This document shows, one piece after another, positions 6,503 to 14,245 of a stretch of DNA of 23,492 bases; the first letter of the stretch is position 1, and every line of letters starts with the position of its first letter. Under the pieces are notes generated by a model. That model was not told where the DNA came from, ran no database searches, and saw only the letters and a list, made by a program, of their open reading frames with translations. A program made the position numbers and the translations under genes. The DNA is from an uncultured Bdellovibrio sp. (GTDB lineage: Bacteria > Bdellovibrionota > Bdellovibrionia > Bdellovibrionales > Bdellovibrionaceae): the NCBI RefSeq assembly GCF_946478835.1, contig NZ_CAMLDV010000043.1, forward strand, positions 1 to 23,492, in the 5' to 3' direction.

Positions 6503-7795
6503 ATGGATCGTCATTGGGCGCAACGAATTTTAACGTCAATCCTTGTACTTCAAGTCGCGGGAGTTGCTCATGCTGAAACAACTCTTCCCTCATTCCTCAA
6601 TGGATTCGCGGCAGATCCTGGTGCACAAGCGGCACAGCCTCCTTATGAAGGCGTGGGCCGAATCGCAGACATCACTCGTAAAGCAGGCGGAGATTTATAC
6701 AGGCTTGATTTGGCAAAGCCCGTTCCATTGACACAAATCAAAGCGAAGCCTTCCGTCGGTCGCGTGAAGTTGGTCAGCGTAACTTTGGTGACTGACAAAA
6801 AAGAACGCATTCCCGTGAAAACTTTGAGCAATGTTATTGTGGCTAATACGGATCCGGCTTTGATTTCTGAAAACATCACGGGCGATGCTGGAATTGCAAC
6901 AATTGAAGTTCAAGCAGAAGCGATGTGGGGAGCGGCAGGTTTGGACGTTAGTGCAATCTCAAACAAAGAAGCTCCGCAATTGGCTCTTCGTGAACCTATG
7001 TCGTGCGATAAAAAGATGGACGCGGCTTTAAAAGAAAAGCTCGACACTGTTCAAGTATGGGCTGGCAGAGCTGAGGGAAGTGCACAGGGATCCATCCAGG
7101 AAAAGTATGCAACGAAGGAATTTAACAGATACGTTAACGAATTTATCGCGGCTTTAAGAGATTCAAAAGCGTCGTATCTTTCGACAGAGTACACTTTGAC
7201 GCTTCTAAACTTCTTTACGGAGCGTCACAATGCAAGTCGTGCGGGCAGTGCGGCTGAACAAGCTTATAAAAATATGGCAACAGAAACTTTTGAAGTTTTC
7301 TTAGCTTCTCTTGAAAACGAAAAAGATCAAGAGTGTCGTGCGATGTCCAGCGAAGGTCTCACAAATATCGCATTGGATTTCCAAAAGAAATACGACGCGA
7401 GCAAGCCAGACAGCCGTGCTAGAAAAATTTACGAAATGATGATCTCGCGAATTGGAAAATTTATTCCAACGCAATATCGTAAAGAACTTGCCGCGAAAAA
7501 CTACAACTTCCGTCAGGCAGATGCAGAAGGATACAAGTACTACAAACTCTTTACTACCAGCAAACCTGACAGTTTCCTTAAGCCGACTCATCAAGAGATG
7601 AGCATGAATGCCTATGCGGTGGCGGAACAGGCGTTGACTCGCGAAGTGCAGCAAATGGACAGTGAAAAAAGATACCAACTGATCGTTGAGTACCAAGCCA
7701 AATACAATGATCCGACTCAGTACCCTCAAGAAGTGATGCTCAAGTACTTGATCATTCTTTCTGAGAATGGCACTTTGTTTGAAATTAGACTTTAA
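6503..7795 (+). CDS. Secreted protein of unknown function
   Basis: This encodes 430 residues with an AAAGGA ribosome binding site and a Sec signal peptide (MDRHWAQRILTSILVLQVAG, cut after about AHA at residue 24). A Pro/Gly/Ala-rich linker follows (about 30-50). Residues about 50-155 look like a beta-sandwich (GVGRIADITRKAGGDLYRLD, VKLVSVTLVTDKKERIPVKT, TGDAGIATIEVQAEAMW). The rest, about 165-430, is largely helical with charged repeat-like segments and many Tyr/Lys. Two cysteines near C168 and C278 could pair. I do not recognise the helical domain. It carries its own strong terminator and is divergent from the esterase gene across 283 bp, in which I saw no convincing promoter. Confidence 0.75.
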   Translation: MDRHWAQRILTSILVLQVAGVAHAETTLPSFLNGFAADPGAQAAQPPYEGVGRIADITRKAGGDLYRLDLAKPVPLTQIKAKPSVGRVKLVSVTLVTDKKERIPVKTLSNVIVANTDPALISENITGDAGIATIEVQAEAMWGAAGLDVSAISNKEAPQLALREPMSCDKKMDAALKEKLDTVQVWAGRAEGSAQGSIQEKYATKEFNRYVNEFIAALRDSKASYLSTEYTLTLLNFFTERHNASRAGSAAEQAYKNMATETFEVFLASLENEKDQECRAMSSEGLTNIALDFQKKYDASKPDSRARKIYEMMISRIGKFIPTQYRKELAAKNYNFRQADAEGYKYYKLFTTSKPDSFLKPTHQEMSMNAYAVAEQALTREVQQMDSEKRYQLIVEYQAKYNDPTQYPQEVMLKYLIILSENGTLFEIRL

Positions 7796-7810
7796 TGAAT
7801 GATTACGAAG

Positions 7811-7838
7811 GCCCGTCTTAAAAAGGCGGGCTTTTTTT
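7811..7838 (+). terminator. Rho-independent terminator of the 430-residue secreted protein gene
   Basis: The stem is GCCCGTCT (7811-7818) with AGGCGGGC (7824-7831), one G-T pair, loop TAAAA and seven T residues. It overlaps the stop region of the convergent gene on the other strand, where it has no T-tract, so it works on + only. Confidence 0.9.
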
Positions 7839-8601
7839 ATAATCGCGATTCTTCAGCGACATGTCTTGAGTTAAACTGATCGACAATTTCCGCGTAAGTT
7901 CCGTTGGAGCGGATTTTTTGCAGACCTTTTTCCAAAAGTGCCGCATATTTTGCGCCTTCTTTATGCTTCTTTGAAAAGCTCAAATAAAGATTCGTCCGGG
8001 AAATGACTCCTAACGCTTTCACTTTTTTAGTCAGGTCCGGCCGCTCCTCTAAGATTAAGGAACCCGTCAGTCCCCACAGGATCGCGTATTGGATCCGTCC
8101 GCTGGCTAATTTTTCTAACTGCGATTTTTCCGTGGGTCCGGGAGAGTGCAGGATTTTTTTATTGCTGATAAACTCCGTCGGATAAGTGTACCCGTTGGTC
8201 GTACCCACAGTTTTTCCTTCAAGATCCTTAAAGCTCCATGTTTTGGGCGTTTCATTGACATTGCCATAAATGACCATGTCTGCGGTAAAAAGCGGGGTCG
8301 GGTGAAATATATAGCGATCTTGAGTATCACTGCTGATCACGGTGTCAAAGCAGCCAATCGCAGTCCCTTCATCCACTTCATGAAGGCAGCGTGCGAAAGG
8401 AACGGGGCGAGTGATAACTTTGATGCCTTGAGTTTTAAAAGCAGCTCGCACGATATCCGGTGCAAGGCCTTCGACGTCTTTGTAGTTTTTAGTCGCCGAG
8501 GAGTAGGGAGCCCAATCATCCTCTCCGTTAATCACAATGGTTTTTGCAAAAACAGGTGAGAGGCCCAGAAATACCAGAATAAATAGCATGAGTCGAAGCA
8601 T
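7837..8601 (-). CDS. Periplasmic solute-binding protein, family 3 (amino-acid type)
   Basis: This encodes 254 residues from the ATG at 8601; a TTG six codons upstream (8619) is possible, but neither has a Shine-Dalgarno. A signal peptide (MLRLMLFILVFLGLSPVFA) is followed by a bacterial extracellular solute-binding family 3 fold. It has INGEDDWAPYSS at the first strand, GLAPDIVRAAF, a hinge region with LEGKTVGTTNGYTYP and SGRIQYAILWG, and a C-terminal KIRSNGTYAEIVDQF. No permease or ATPase gene is adjacent, so this is an orphan binding protein. Similar orphan proteins in these bacteria may serve sensing rather than uptake. A weak TATACA box 8 nt before the ATG would suit a leaderless transcript. 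The ligand is unknown. Confidence 0.85.
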   Translation of the reverse strand: MLRLMLFILVFLGLSPVFAKTIVINGEDDWAPYSSATKNYKDVEGLAPDIVRAAFKTQGIKVITRPVPFARCLHEVDEGTAIGCFDTVISSDTQDRYIFHPTPLFTADMVIYGNVNETPKTWSFKDLEGKTVGTTNGYTYPTEFISNKKILHSPGPTEKSQLEKLASGRIQYAILWGLTGSLILEERPDLTKKVKALGVISRTNLYLSFSKKHKEGAKYAALLEKGLQKIRSNGTYAEIVDQFNSRHVAEESRL

Positions 8602-8713
8602 TGGCGGTTTGTATATCAAATGAAAATCGACACCAAGAAAAAAGAAAACTTATTTATTAAATTTAATGATGTTCGAAAAAATTTTTGAAATGCAAAAAGT
8701 ATAGAGTGACAAA

Positions 8714-8909
8714 ATGCCCCTGATTTTTTGGTACTCGACTTGCTGGTCAGGCGGAATCTTCTGAAACAGTCACCGCCGTCGGTATTGAAATCGTTTCACA
8801 ACGAATCGTTAATTATCCTTCTTATATCACTTCGTCTTACACACGACGCAGATACTTTATTATGGGACCTAAAGAGCTTAGGCATGAGTGCCTTGCCGAT
8901 GTACGATAA
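8714..8909 (+). pseudogene. Possible decayed or frameshifted small gene
   Basis: An ATG at 8714 opens MPLIF and reaches a run of six T (8724-8729). If one T is removed, the frame continues for about 58 codons (GTRLAGQAESSETVTAVGIE, IVSQRIVNYPSYITSSYT, ...KELRHECLADVR) to a TAA at 8907. The codons look natural, with many of RNY type, and a TATAGA box ends 8 nt before the ATG. Without the shift the protein stops after 16 residues. No family is recognised. An open frame of this length can arise by chance, so it may equally be non-coding. Confidence 0.3.
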
Positions 8910-8916
8910 AGAAAAA

Positions 8917-8950
8917 ACAAAAACCGCCTTCTCGTGGCGGTTTTTGTTTT
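8917..8950. terminator. Strong bidirectional terminator
   Basis: A perfect 12-bp stem, ACAAAAACCGCC (8917-8928) and GGCGGTTTTTGT (8936-8947), has a 7-nt loop and T tracts on both strands. On - it ends the secreted Ser/Thr/Pro-rich protein gene. On + it would end any transcript from the gene-poor interval. Confidence 0.9.
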
Positions 8951-8962
8951 ATGGAGAAGTCG

Positions 8963-9325
8963 TCAGAAAGTACTAGGAGTTGTCGTAGGAGGATTGGCTG
9001 GAGTTGTTGGTAAGGTGTTACGACGTTGTTCATCCAACATGCGGCGATCTTCTTCCATATTGCGACGAGATTCATCCAAATCACGTTGCATTTGATCTTG
9101 ATTTTCTTGCAAGTCACTTTGAGAAGTTTGAGGGGTCGCCGTTGGCGAAGGATTTGTTTCAAAAGGACCCGTCGGTGCACCAGAAGGACTTGTTGAAGAT
9201 GTTGATGGTTGAGCAGTATTAGGTTGAGTCGTCGATGGCTGTGTTGTGGAAGGCTGTGAGTTCATCTGCGCCCAACTCAACGTGGATGCGACCAATGTTA
9301 ATGCAAAAGTAACGAGGGTTTTCAT
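8963..9325 (-). CDS. Secreted Ser/Thr/Pro/Gln-rich protein with short repeats
   Basis: This encodes 120 residues preceded by a near-perfect AAGGAGGT ribosome binding site. The signal peptide is residues 1-19 (MKTLVTFALTLVASTLSWA). The mature protein has a low-complexity, repeat-containing half (QPSTT/QPNTA units, residues 24-42, then more Ser/Thr/Pro). A charged, helical stretch follows (about 68-104: QENQDQMQRDLDESRRNMEE and onward) that could form a coiled coil, with a Pro/Thr tail ending in TF. It has no cysteines. Such composition suits a periplasmic or surface spacer protein, but no function can be assigned. Low complexity means homology searches will be unreliable. Confidence 0.75.
   Translation of the reverse strand: MKTLVTFALTLVASTLSWAQMNSQPSTTQPSTTQPNTAQPSTSSTSPSGAPTGPFETNPSPTATPQTSQSDLQENQDQMQRDLDESRRNMEEDRRMLDEQRRNTLPTTPANPPTTTPSTF
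9200..9256 (-). repeat. 15-bp coding repeats (QPSTT units)
   Basis: Four imperfect pentapeptide units (QPSTT, QPSTT, QPNTA, QPSTS) are encoded back to back in the secreted Ser/Thr/Pro-rich protein gene. The number of units may vary between strains. Confidence 0.6.
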
Positions 9326-9482
9326 AAAGACCTCCTTTCAATGTATTTTATTATCTCTTGAAAGACATAGTGTTAAAACAGCGCCTGAAAAAGGGAAATT
9401 AGATACTGAGCAAAAGGTCAGTATTTTCAGATAAATTTCCACATCTCGTGTATTATTCTGATTAAAGACATAGGGGATTTCG

Positions 9483-9510
9483 TTGATCTCAAAGGACTCA
9501 TGTTTACGAT
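9483..9510 (+). promoter_or_regulatory. Promoter of the YqcI/YcgG-family gene, probably leaderless
   Basis: TTGATC (9483-9488) and TACGAT (9505-9510) are 16 nt apart. The -10 box ends 6 nt before the ATG at 9517, and there is no Shine-Dalgarno. Confidence 0.5.
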
Positions 9511-9522
9511 AGAAACATGAGT
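9496..9522. promoter_or_regulatory. 10-bp inverted repeat over the -10 box and start codon
   Basis: ACTCATGTTT (9496-9505) and AAACATGAGT (9513-9522) are perfect reverse complements with a 7-nt spacer. The second arm contains the ATG start codon of the downstream gene, and the first arm reaches the -10 box. It could be an operator, or an RNA hairpin if transcription starts further upstream. Confidence 0.5.
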
Positions 9523-10182
9523 ATTAAAGGTGTTGAAGAGGATATTAGAAACTTAATATCTCAAAAAAATTATCCTTGTGTTGCCGCCGTCCAGTCCCTT
9601 TTTCGTAAAGAGATGTTGTGGGACGTTTACGAAGATTTCGGAACGGGAAAGAACAGTCGGACCTTGGCCTCCAACCTTATTTCTTTTAAAAGAAAACAGC
9701 TTCAAGATCATCTTTCGTTTTTAAGTTATTTTGCGGTTTTTCCCAATGATATTTCCCGCGATGAAGCCGAATTTGAACAAGGGCTTTTTAAAGAGCTTTC
9801 AGCAATCTGGGATCATCCCGACATTGCAGGAGAATGGGATCCTCAATTCAGTGACGATCCCGATGATAAAAAATTCTGTTTTAGTCTTGATGGCAGTGCA
9901 TTTTTTGTCGTGGGCCTTCATCCCCAGAGCAGTCGTAAGGCCCGACGTCTTCCGTATAATACCTTGGTGTTTAATCTTTATTCTCAGTTTAATGAACTGC
10001 GAGCCAAGGGGCTGTTTGATTCCATGGCGGCGTTGATTCGCGAAAGAGATTTAAAATTTCAAGGTTCGATCAATCCCATGGTGGAAACTTACGATAACAC
10101 CTGGGAAGCCATTCAGTATTCCGGAAAGAACAATCCACCTGATTGGAAATGTCCTTTCCGGAAGGGAACGACCAAGTCTTAG
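9517..10182 (+). CDS. YqcI/YcgG family protein (GntA-like haem enzyme family)
   Basis: This encodes 221 residues, cytoplasmic. It matches the YqcI/YcgG family throughout: [15 protein letters not shown] near the N-terminus, [20 protein letters not shown] then [14 protein letters not shown] in the middle, and the C-terminal [19 protein letters not shown] with a final CPF. The family includes the pre-guanitoxin N-hydroxylase GntA, a haem-dependent enzyme that hydroxylates a guanidine nitrogen. The conserved His and Cys ([11 protein letters not shown]) are candidate haem or active-site residues. No other guanitoxin-type genes are nearby, so the substrate here is unknown and the name GntA should not be transferred. 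The start is supported by the promoter geometry and the inverted repeat. Its stop overlaps that of the convergent dehydrogenase gene by 4 nt. Confidence 0.85.
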   Translation: MSIKGVEEDIRNLISQKNYPCVAAVQSLFRKEMLWDVYEDFGTGKNSRTLASNLISFKRKQLQDHLSFLSYFAVFPNDISRDEAEFEQGLFKELSAIWDHPDIAGEWDPQFSDDPDDKKFCFSLDGSAFFVVGLHPQSSRKARRLPYNTLVFNLYSQFNELRAKGLFDSMAALIRERDLKFQGSINPMVETYDNTWEAIQYSGKNNPPDWKCPFRKGTTKS

Positions 10183-11351
10183 TGATTCTTAATCACGACT
10201 TTGATGCAATTGTCTTTTTTGTCCAAAAAAGTTTTATAAGCATCGGGAGCATCTTCAATATTAATTCGATGAGTGATTAAAAACGAAGGATCAACGTCTC
10301 CTTGAACAATGTGTTCTAAAAGAGCTTCCATATATTTTCTAACGTGTGTTTGTCCCATTCTAAATGTTAAACCTTTGGCGAAGGCGGCACCCAATGGAAC
10401 TTTATCCAAGAACCCACCGTACACCCCAGGAATTGAAACGGTTCCCCCTTTGCGACAAGCTTGAATGGCTTGACGAAGAGCAATGGGTCGATCCGTCGCC
10501 ATTTTGACACTCATCTTGGCGGTTTCGTATTTGCTGTACAGATCAGTCCCATGAGCTTCTAAACCGACAGCGTCAATGCACGCGTCAGGGCCTCGACCTC
10601 CCGTCAAAATATTGAGTTCTTCCAAGACGTCGACTTGTTCGTAGTTTAAAACTTCTGCTTTGCAAACATTTTTCGCCATCTGCAATCGTTCGGGAACGTG
10701 ATCAATGGCAATAACTCTTTCAGCCCCAAGTAGATAAGCACTTTCAATTGCAAAAAGTCCGACGGGACCGCAACCCCAGACAGCGACGGTGTCACCCATT
10801 TGAATATTGCAGTTGGCGGCGGCCATGTATCCGGTTGGAAAAATATCACTTAAAAAAAGTACTTTTTCATCGTCCATATCCGTGGGAACTTTCAAAGGAC
10901 CAACATCGCCAAAAGGCACGCGGGCATATTCAGCCTGGCCTCCAGCATACCCTCCGTACATGTGGGAATAGCCAAAAAGCCCTGAAGCTCCGTGGCCATA
11001 AATTTTTTCAGCCAATTCGGGTTTGGGATTGCTATTGTCGCAAAGAGCGTACTCCTGACGATGACAGAAAAAACAATGACCACAAGAAATATTAAATGGC
11101 ACAACGACTTTATCGCCGACACGCAGATTTTTAACGTGAGGTCCTAGCTCAACGACTTCACCCATGAACTCATGTCCCAGGATATCGCCTTTTTGCATAG
11201 TCGGAATCACACCATCGAAAAGATGAAGATCCGATCCACAAATAGCCGTCGAGGTGATTTTAACGATGATGTCCCGGGGATTTAGAATCCGAGGATCGGG
11301 AACCTTTTGAACTTCGACATGCTTTGTTCCTTGCCAGCAAACAGCTTTCAT
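10179..11351 (-). CDS. Zinc-dependent alcohol/formaldehyde dehydrogenase
   Basis: This encodes 390 residues of the medium-chain dehydrogenase superfamily, cytoplasmic. The catalytic zinc site is C38 (AICGSDLH, with H43) and H60-E61 (GHEFMGE). The structural zinc site is the cysteine quartet C90, C93, C96, C104. The NAD(P) Rossmann motif is GCGPVG at 193-198, followed by an acidic residue in IAID, which favours NAD. The length and the insertion around 110-145 ([20 protein letters not shown]) resemble glutathione-independent formaldehyde dehydrogenase-like proteins, but the true substrate is open. It is 9 nt downstream of the SRPBCC gene and clearly the second gene of that operon. Its stop overlaps the YqcI/YcgG gene by 4 nt (TTAG). 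Confidence 0.9.
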   Translation of the reverse strand: MKAVCWQGTKHVEVQKVPDPRILNPRDIIVKITSTAICGSDLHLFDGVIPTMQKGDILGHEFMGEVVELGPHVKNLRVGDKVVVPFNISCGHCFFCHRQEYALCDNSNPKPELAEKIYGHGASGLFGYSHMYGGYAGGQAEYARVPFGDVGPLKVPTDMDDEKVLFLSDIFPTGYMAAANCNIQMGDTVAVWGCGPVGLFAIESAYLLGAERVIAIDHVPERLQMAKNVCKAEVLNYEQVDVLEELNILTGGRGPDACIDAVGLEAHGTDLYSKYETAKMSVKMATDRPIALRQAIQACRKGGTVSIPGVYGGFLDKVPLGAAFAKGLTFRMGQTHVRKYMEALLEHIVQGDVDPSFLITHRINIEDAPDAYKTFLDKKDNCIKVVIKNH

Positions 11352-11360
11352 AAAAGCTCC

Positions 11361-11927
11361 TTAGTGAAGGGCGGTTTTTGTTTCATGTTCACGCTTGTTA
11401 CCGGCAGGTTGGCCTTCCACTTTAGGAATTTCTCCAGCCTCGAACAATTCGCGAAGTTTTATAAGATTGATTTTTAAATTTCTGTGCGGACTTTCTCCCA
11501 GAGTTTTTTCGATAAGATTTAAAAGATTTCCGGTGGGAAGATCGTAGGCCATTTTGACTCTCACTACTGTTCCGCGATGATAATTTAAGGGCACAAATTC
11601 CACGCGACCTGAAAGACGAAGATCCGATTCGGGTGTTGAACGCCAAGCAATCAATGAGTACGGTTTTTGTTCGACGATTTCGCTGACCCATTCGACGGTT
11701 TTTCCGCCCTTCAATGCGCGCCACACCCAGTGAGATTTTGTTTCAGAAATTTGATGAACGGCTTCGAGCTGTTCGGTGAATGTCATGAAATTAGTGGGAT
11801 CAAGCCAGAAGTTATAAAGCTCTTCCGGGGAGCTTAAGACGGTGACGGCCTCCGCTGTGTAAAGGCCTTGATCTAATAAGCGTTGTTGCTGCTCTTCCGG
11901 AGTCACCACTGTTTCTTGGTTTTCCAT
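11361..11927 (-). CDS. SRPBCC (START/polyketide-cyclase-like) protein
   Basis: This encodes 188 residues from the ATG at 11927, which has an AGAGGTG ribosome binding site; an upstream in-frame start at 11996 lacks one and adds an unrelated basic tail. The SRPBCC fold is seen in YTAEAVTVLSSPEELYNFWL, then FMTFTEQLEAVHQI, HWVWRAL, VEWVSEIVEQKPYSLIAWRS, RGTVVRVKMAYDLP and the C-terminal helix (HRNLKINLIKLRELFEAGEI). These proteins bind hydrophobic ligands; no ligand is known for this branch. The gene precedes the zinc dehydrogenase with a 9-nt gap, and the pair is predicted to be co-transcribed. A 14-bp palindrome lies about 120 nt upstream. Confidence 0.85.
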   Translation of the reverse strand: MENQETVVTPEEQQQRLLDQGLYTAEAVTVLSSPEELYNFWLDPTNFMTFTEQLEAVHQISETKSHWVWRALKGGKTVEWVSEIVEQKPYSLIAWRSTPESDLRLSGRVEFVPLNYHRGTVVRVKMAYDLPTGNLLNLIEKTLGESPHRNLKINLIKLRELFEAGEIPKVEGQPAGNKREHETKTALH

Positions 11928-12046
11928 AGAACACCTCTTTGCTTTTAAGGTAATCGTTCGGCAGGAAAGGAAAAGCTTTCGGCGAAAGAACTGCAAATTT
12001 TCAGAGGAGTTCCTTGATTTTAGGCCGTCTAGGACTATGCTGAATG

Positions 12047-12060
12047 TGGGTAATTACCCA
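12047..12060. promoter_or_regulatory. 14-bp perfect palindrome between divergent genes
   Basis: TGGGTAATTACCCA is a perfect palindrome. It overlaps a possible -35 (TTGGGT) for the SRPBCC-dehydrogenase operon on - and lies 5 nt before a possible -35 (TTGTCA, 12066-12071) for the secreted protein gene on +. It is a likely operator serving one or both promoters. No regulator gene is adjacent. Confidence 0.5.
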
Positions 12061-12065
12061 AAAAT

Positions 12066-12093
12066 TGTCATTGTCCCTGTAACTCTTATCAAG
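12066..12093 (+). promoter_or_regulatory. Possible promoter of the secreted-protein gene
   Basis: TTGTCA (12066-12071) and TATCAA (12088-12093) are 16 nt apart and lie directly after the palindrome. The predicted transcript start is close to the ATG at 12105, the alternative start of the downstream gene. Confidence 0.35.
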
Positions 12094-12143
12094 GGTGCGT
12101 TTTTATGTCTCAACGGAGTTTGAACTGTGGGAAAGTCTCTTGC

Positions 12144-13190
12144 ATGAGATTTTTTCTTGTTGCGTTTGTAGCTCTTTTCTCCGGCCAAGCTTTCTGTTCT
12201 CCTTACTCCGACTATGATCTTTTGTTGGAATCACAGTGGCCCATCACGAACGTTAAATCTGAAGAATGCCAAATTCACAAAGCTTCCTACTGGATTGAAA
12301 AGGCTCAGAAGTTAATTTCGTTAGAGCCTATTCAAAAGCGCGTGAGTCTTGACGCGAACGAAGTTATGGTGATCAGAAATCTTTTGATCAGTCAGGCTTA
12401 CAATCGTTTGTTCACCTCTTCGTTGAAGGCGAATCCTTCCCAGGATTCGCACATGAAATTTTTCTGGATTGCATCGGGATCTCAGGCTTCTGTCACGGTA
12501 GGGCACGCTTTGCAGGAAGGACTGGCGGAAAAATATCCAGAAGGTTCAAGACAACACATGGTCTTTCAAAAATTGGAATCCTTGCACAAGCCCTTGCCGA
12601 AAGTTCCCTCTTTGCTTTTAAAAAATGTTGACGAAGTAAAACAGAAAACTGCTGAAAATAACTGGCGCGTGTATTCGGATATTTTCTGGCAGCATTTGGT
12701 GTACATTCATTGCGGTTACGATGAAATTGTGAACTTAAATAAACAGCTGATCGCAGAGCACTCTAAAGACGCAGAAAAAATCGATCACTATCAGCGTTTT
12801 ATTGATGTATGGACAGACATGGAAAAGGGTCTTTATATCGAGGCCAATATGAAGCTCATCTGGATTGAGCAACACAATATTTTGCAAAAATATATGTATG
12901 ATGGACTGGATGCAAAAGCCGCCAACAATCTTTTTCTTTTTAACAGAATGGCGCGCGCAGAGTTGTCAGGTCCCGGTGGTCGAAAGATTTTATCTTTCAC
13001 GAATTACTCTTTGCGCCATGCCACTTATCCAAATCTTGGATATTTCCCATTCCGTTTTCGTTGGATGAAGTATGTAGTGAGTGAACAGGCCTTGTATCTT
13101 CAGGAGTTAAAAGCGCCCGAGAAAGTGGAGGATGTTTTAACGCCTTCTCTGTTTGAGTCCTACCTCATTGCACAAAGCTATCTTCTTTAA
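12144..13190 (+). CDS. Secreted protein of unknown function
   Basis: From the ATG at 12144 this is 348 residues, with a compact signal peptide (MRFFLVAFVALFSGQAFC, cut near CS-PYS). An in-frame ATG at 12105 would add 13 residues before it and cannot be excluded, since that start fits the close promoter. The mature protein is mainly alpha-helical, with few charged clusters and many aromatic residues (MKFFWIASGSQASVTVGHAL, FWQHLVYIHCGYDEIV, MKLIWIEQHNILQKYMYD). Most cysteines are near the N-terminal part (ECQIHK) and in IHCGYD. The pattern of an HMKFFWIASGSQAS helix pair is distinctive, but I cannot name the family with confidence. It is convergent with the LysR gene, and the two stops overlap by 4 nt (TTAA). 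Confidence 0.7.
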   Translation: MRFFLVAFVALFSGQAFCSPYSDYDLLLESQWPITNVKSEECQIHKASYWIEKAQKLISLEPIQKRVSLDANEVMVIRNLLISQAYNRLFTSSLKANPSQDSHMKFFWIASGSQASVTVGHALQEGLAEKYPEGSRQHMVFQKLESLHKPLPKVPSLLLKNVDEVKQKTAENNWRVYSDIFWQHLVYIHCGYDEIVNLNKQLIAEHSKDAEKIDHYQRFIDVWTDMEKGLYIEANMKLIWIEQHNILQKYMYDGLDAKAANNLFLFNRMARAELSGPGGRKILSFTNYSLRHATYPNLGYFPFRFRWMKYVVSEQALYLQELKAPEKVEDVLTPSLFESYLIAQSYLL

Positions 13191-14089
13191 ATTTCGTTAT
13201 CTTTAAGGCGTTCTTTTAAGTCATCAATGGCAAGATCCATGAACGCCTTTAGTTTTGGATTTACAAACTTTTGTGGGGGATAAACAAAACTGATCGGTCG
13301 CACATCTGAACGCCACTCCGGCAGAATGCGCACAAGTTTATTTTTCTTAGTTTCCATCTCGCAAATAAAAGTGGGAAGAAGAGCAATACCTTCTCCAGCT
13401 AAAACCAAATCTTTAATAATATTTAAGTCATCCGCAATCAGACGTCCGTTCAAAGGAACGGTGACCTTGTTTTTATTTTTATTTACCAGTTCCCATTTTT
13501 CTTTTCCTAACGGACTGAATTGTAGACACGCGTGCTCGCGAAGTTCCTTAGGATGCAGGGGAGTGCCGTGGCTTTTTAAATAACCTGCTGAAGCAAAAGG
13601 AGCAAAATAACCGACACCTAGTTTTTTTGCGACCAGACTTGAATCACTTAATTCTCCGGCGCGAATGGCTAGATCCACCCCTTCAGAGATCAAATCGACA
13701 ATGCGGTCTGCAAAAATCAGTTCGACTTGAATCTTAGGATACTTGCTAAGGCATTTAGCAACGACATCGGGTAAAAGGCTGCTTCCTAAAGCCGAAGGAG
13801 CTGTGATGCGAAGAAGTCCCTGTGGTTCGCCTTGATTGGAAGTCACTTCCTCTTCAGCTCCCTGTAATTCTTGAATGGCACTAAGGCTTCTATTAAAAAA
13901 GGCTTGGCCAGCCTCGGTGACTTGAAGTTTTCGAGTAGTACGGTGAAGCAGGGTGACCCCAAGGCGTTTTTCCAGGGAGGAAACTTTAGCACTCACCGTG
14001 GAATTCGGCATGTCGAGCTGTTTAGCAGCCTGATGAAAACTTCCGACTTGCACGACTTTTACAAAGATAGCGACTTCATTTAAATCCAT
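13187..14089 (-). CDS. LysR-type transcriptional regulator
   Basis: This encodes 300 residues. The N-terminal winged helix-turn-helix is typical (FVKVVQVGSFHQAAKQLDMP, then NSTVSAKVSSLEKRLGVTLL and HRTTRKLQVTEAG). The effector domain (about 90-295: LLRITAPSALGSSLLPDVVA, DLISEGVDLAIRAGELSDSS and IKDLVLAGEGIALLPTFICE) resembles the CrgA/DmlR-like group. It is divergent from an FMN reductase-OsmC operon. A 20-bp TTATCCA-N6-TGAATAA box lies between them, and a matching box lies upstream of the pirin gene, so these are the likely targets. The inducer is unknown; quinones or other electrophiles fit the targets (inference). The start is supported by a close promoter (TTAACA-N17-TATAGT, 6 nt before the ATG). 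Its stop overlaps that of the secreted-protein gene. Confidence 0.92.
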   Translation of the reverse strand: MDLNEVAIFVKVVQVGSFHQAAKQLDMPNSTVSAKVSSLEKRLGVTLLHRTTRKLQVTEAGQAFFNRSLSAIQELQGAEEEVTSNQGEPQGLLRITAPSALGSSLLPDVVAKCLSKYPKIQVELIFADRIVDLISEGVDLAIRAGELSDSSLVAKKLGVGYFAPFASAGYLKSHGTPLHPKELREHACLQFSPLGKEKWELVNKNKNKVTVPLNGRLIADDLNIIKDLVLAGEGIALLPTFICEMETKKNKLVRILPEWRSDVRPISFVYPPQKFVNPKLKAFMDLAIDDLKERLKDNEI

Positions 14090-14095
14090 GCTTCC

Positions 14096-14124
14096 ACTAT
14101 AGCGATGCTTGAACGGTCTGTTAA
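14096..14124 (-). promoter_or_regulatory. Promoter of the LysR gene, probably leaderless
   Basis: On the complement, TTAACA (14119-14124), a 17-nt spacer and TATAGT (14096-14101) end 6 nt before the ATG at 14089. This is the same spacing as at the 2015 and 9517 genes. Confidence 0.6.
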
Positions 14125-14148
14125 TGAATTTCTGTATAATTTAAAAGA

Positions 14149-14168
14149 TTATCCATATATATGAATAA
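14149..14168. promoter_or_regulatory. LysR-type binding site between regulator and FMN reductase
   Basis: TTATCCA-TATATA-TGAATAA is a 20-bp inverted repeat with one mismatched pair. Its centre is about 69 bp from the regulator's predicted transcript start, where LysR recognition sites commonly lie. The box at 16194-16213 has the same arms and the same 6-nt spacer. Confidence 0.6.
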
Positions 14169-14245
14169 AGTTTCCATAAAGTTCAGCTGGTCATAGAGCG
14201 GAAGCCTCGTTATGATCAAAGGGAAAACTATTAAAGGGGTCATTC

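Larger units (their letters stand above)
8602..8962. other. Gene-poor interval of about 360 bp
   Basis: There is no confident gene here. The left 80 bp are AT-rich and would hold the promoter of the solute-binding protein gene on -. The right end is the bidirectional terminator at 8917-8950. Between them, 8714-8909 on + holds a possible decayed small gene (separate entry). An 82-codon TTG-started frame at 8728-8976 runs through the terminator and is not believed. Confidence 0.6.

Noticed and set aside
8728..8976. 82-codon TTG-started frame on +
   Set aside because: It runs straight through the bidirectional terminator and into the next gene's end, and has no ribosome binding site or recognisable protein.
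9403..9424. Inverted repeat ATACTGA/TCAGTAT as a terminator
   Set aside because: It is only 7 bp, with no good T tract on either strand and no gene ending there. It could be an operator, but nothing supports it.
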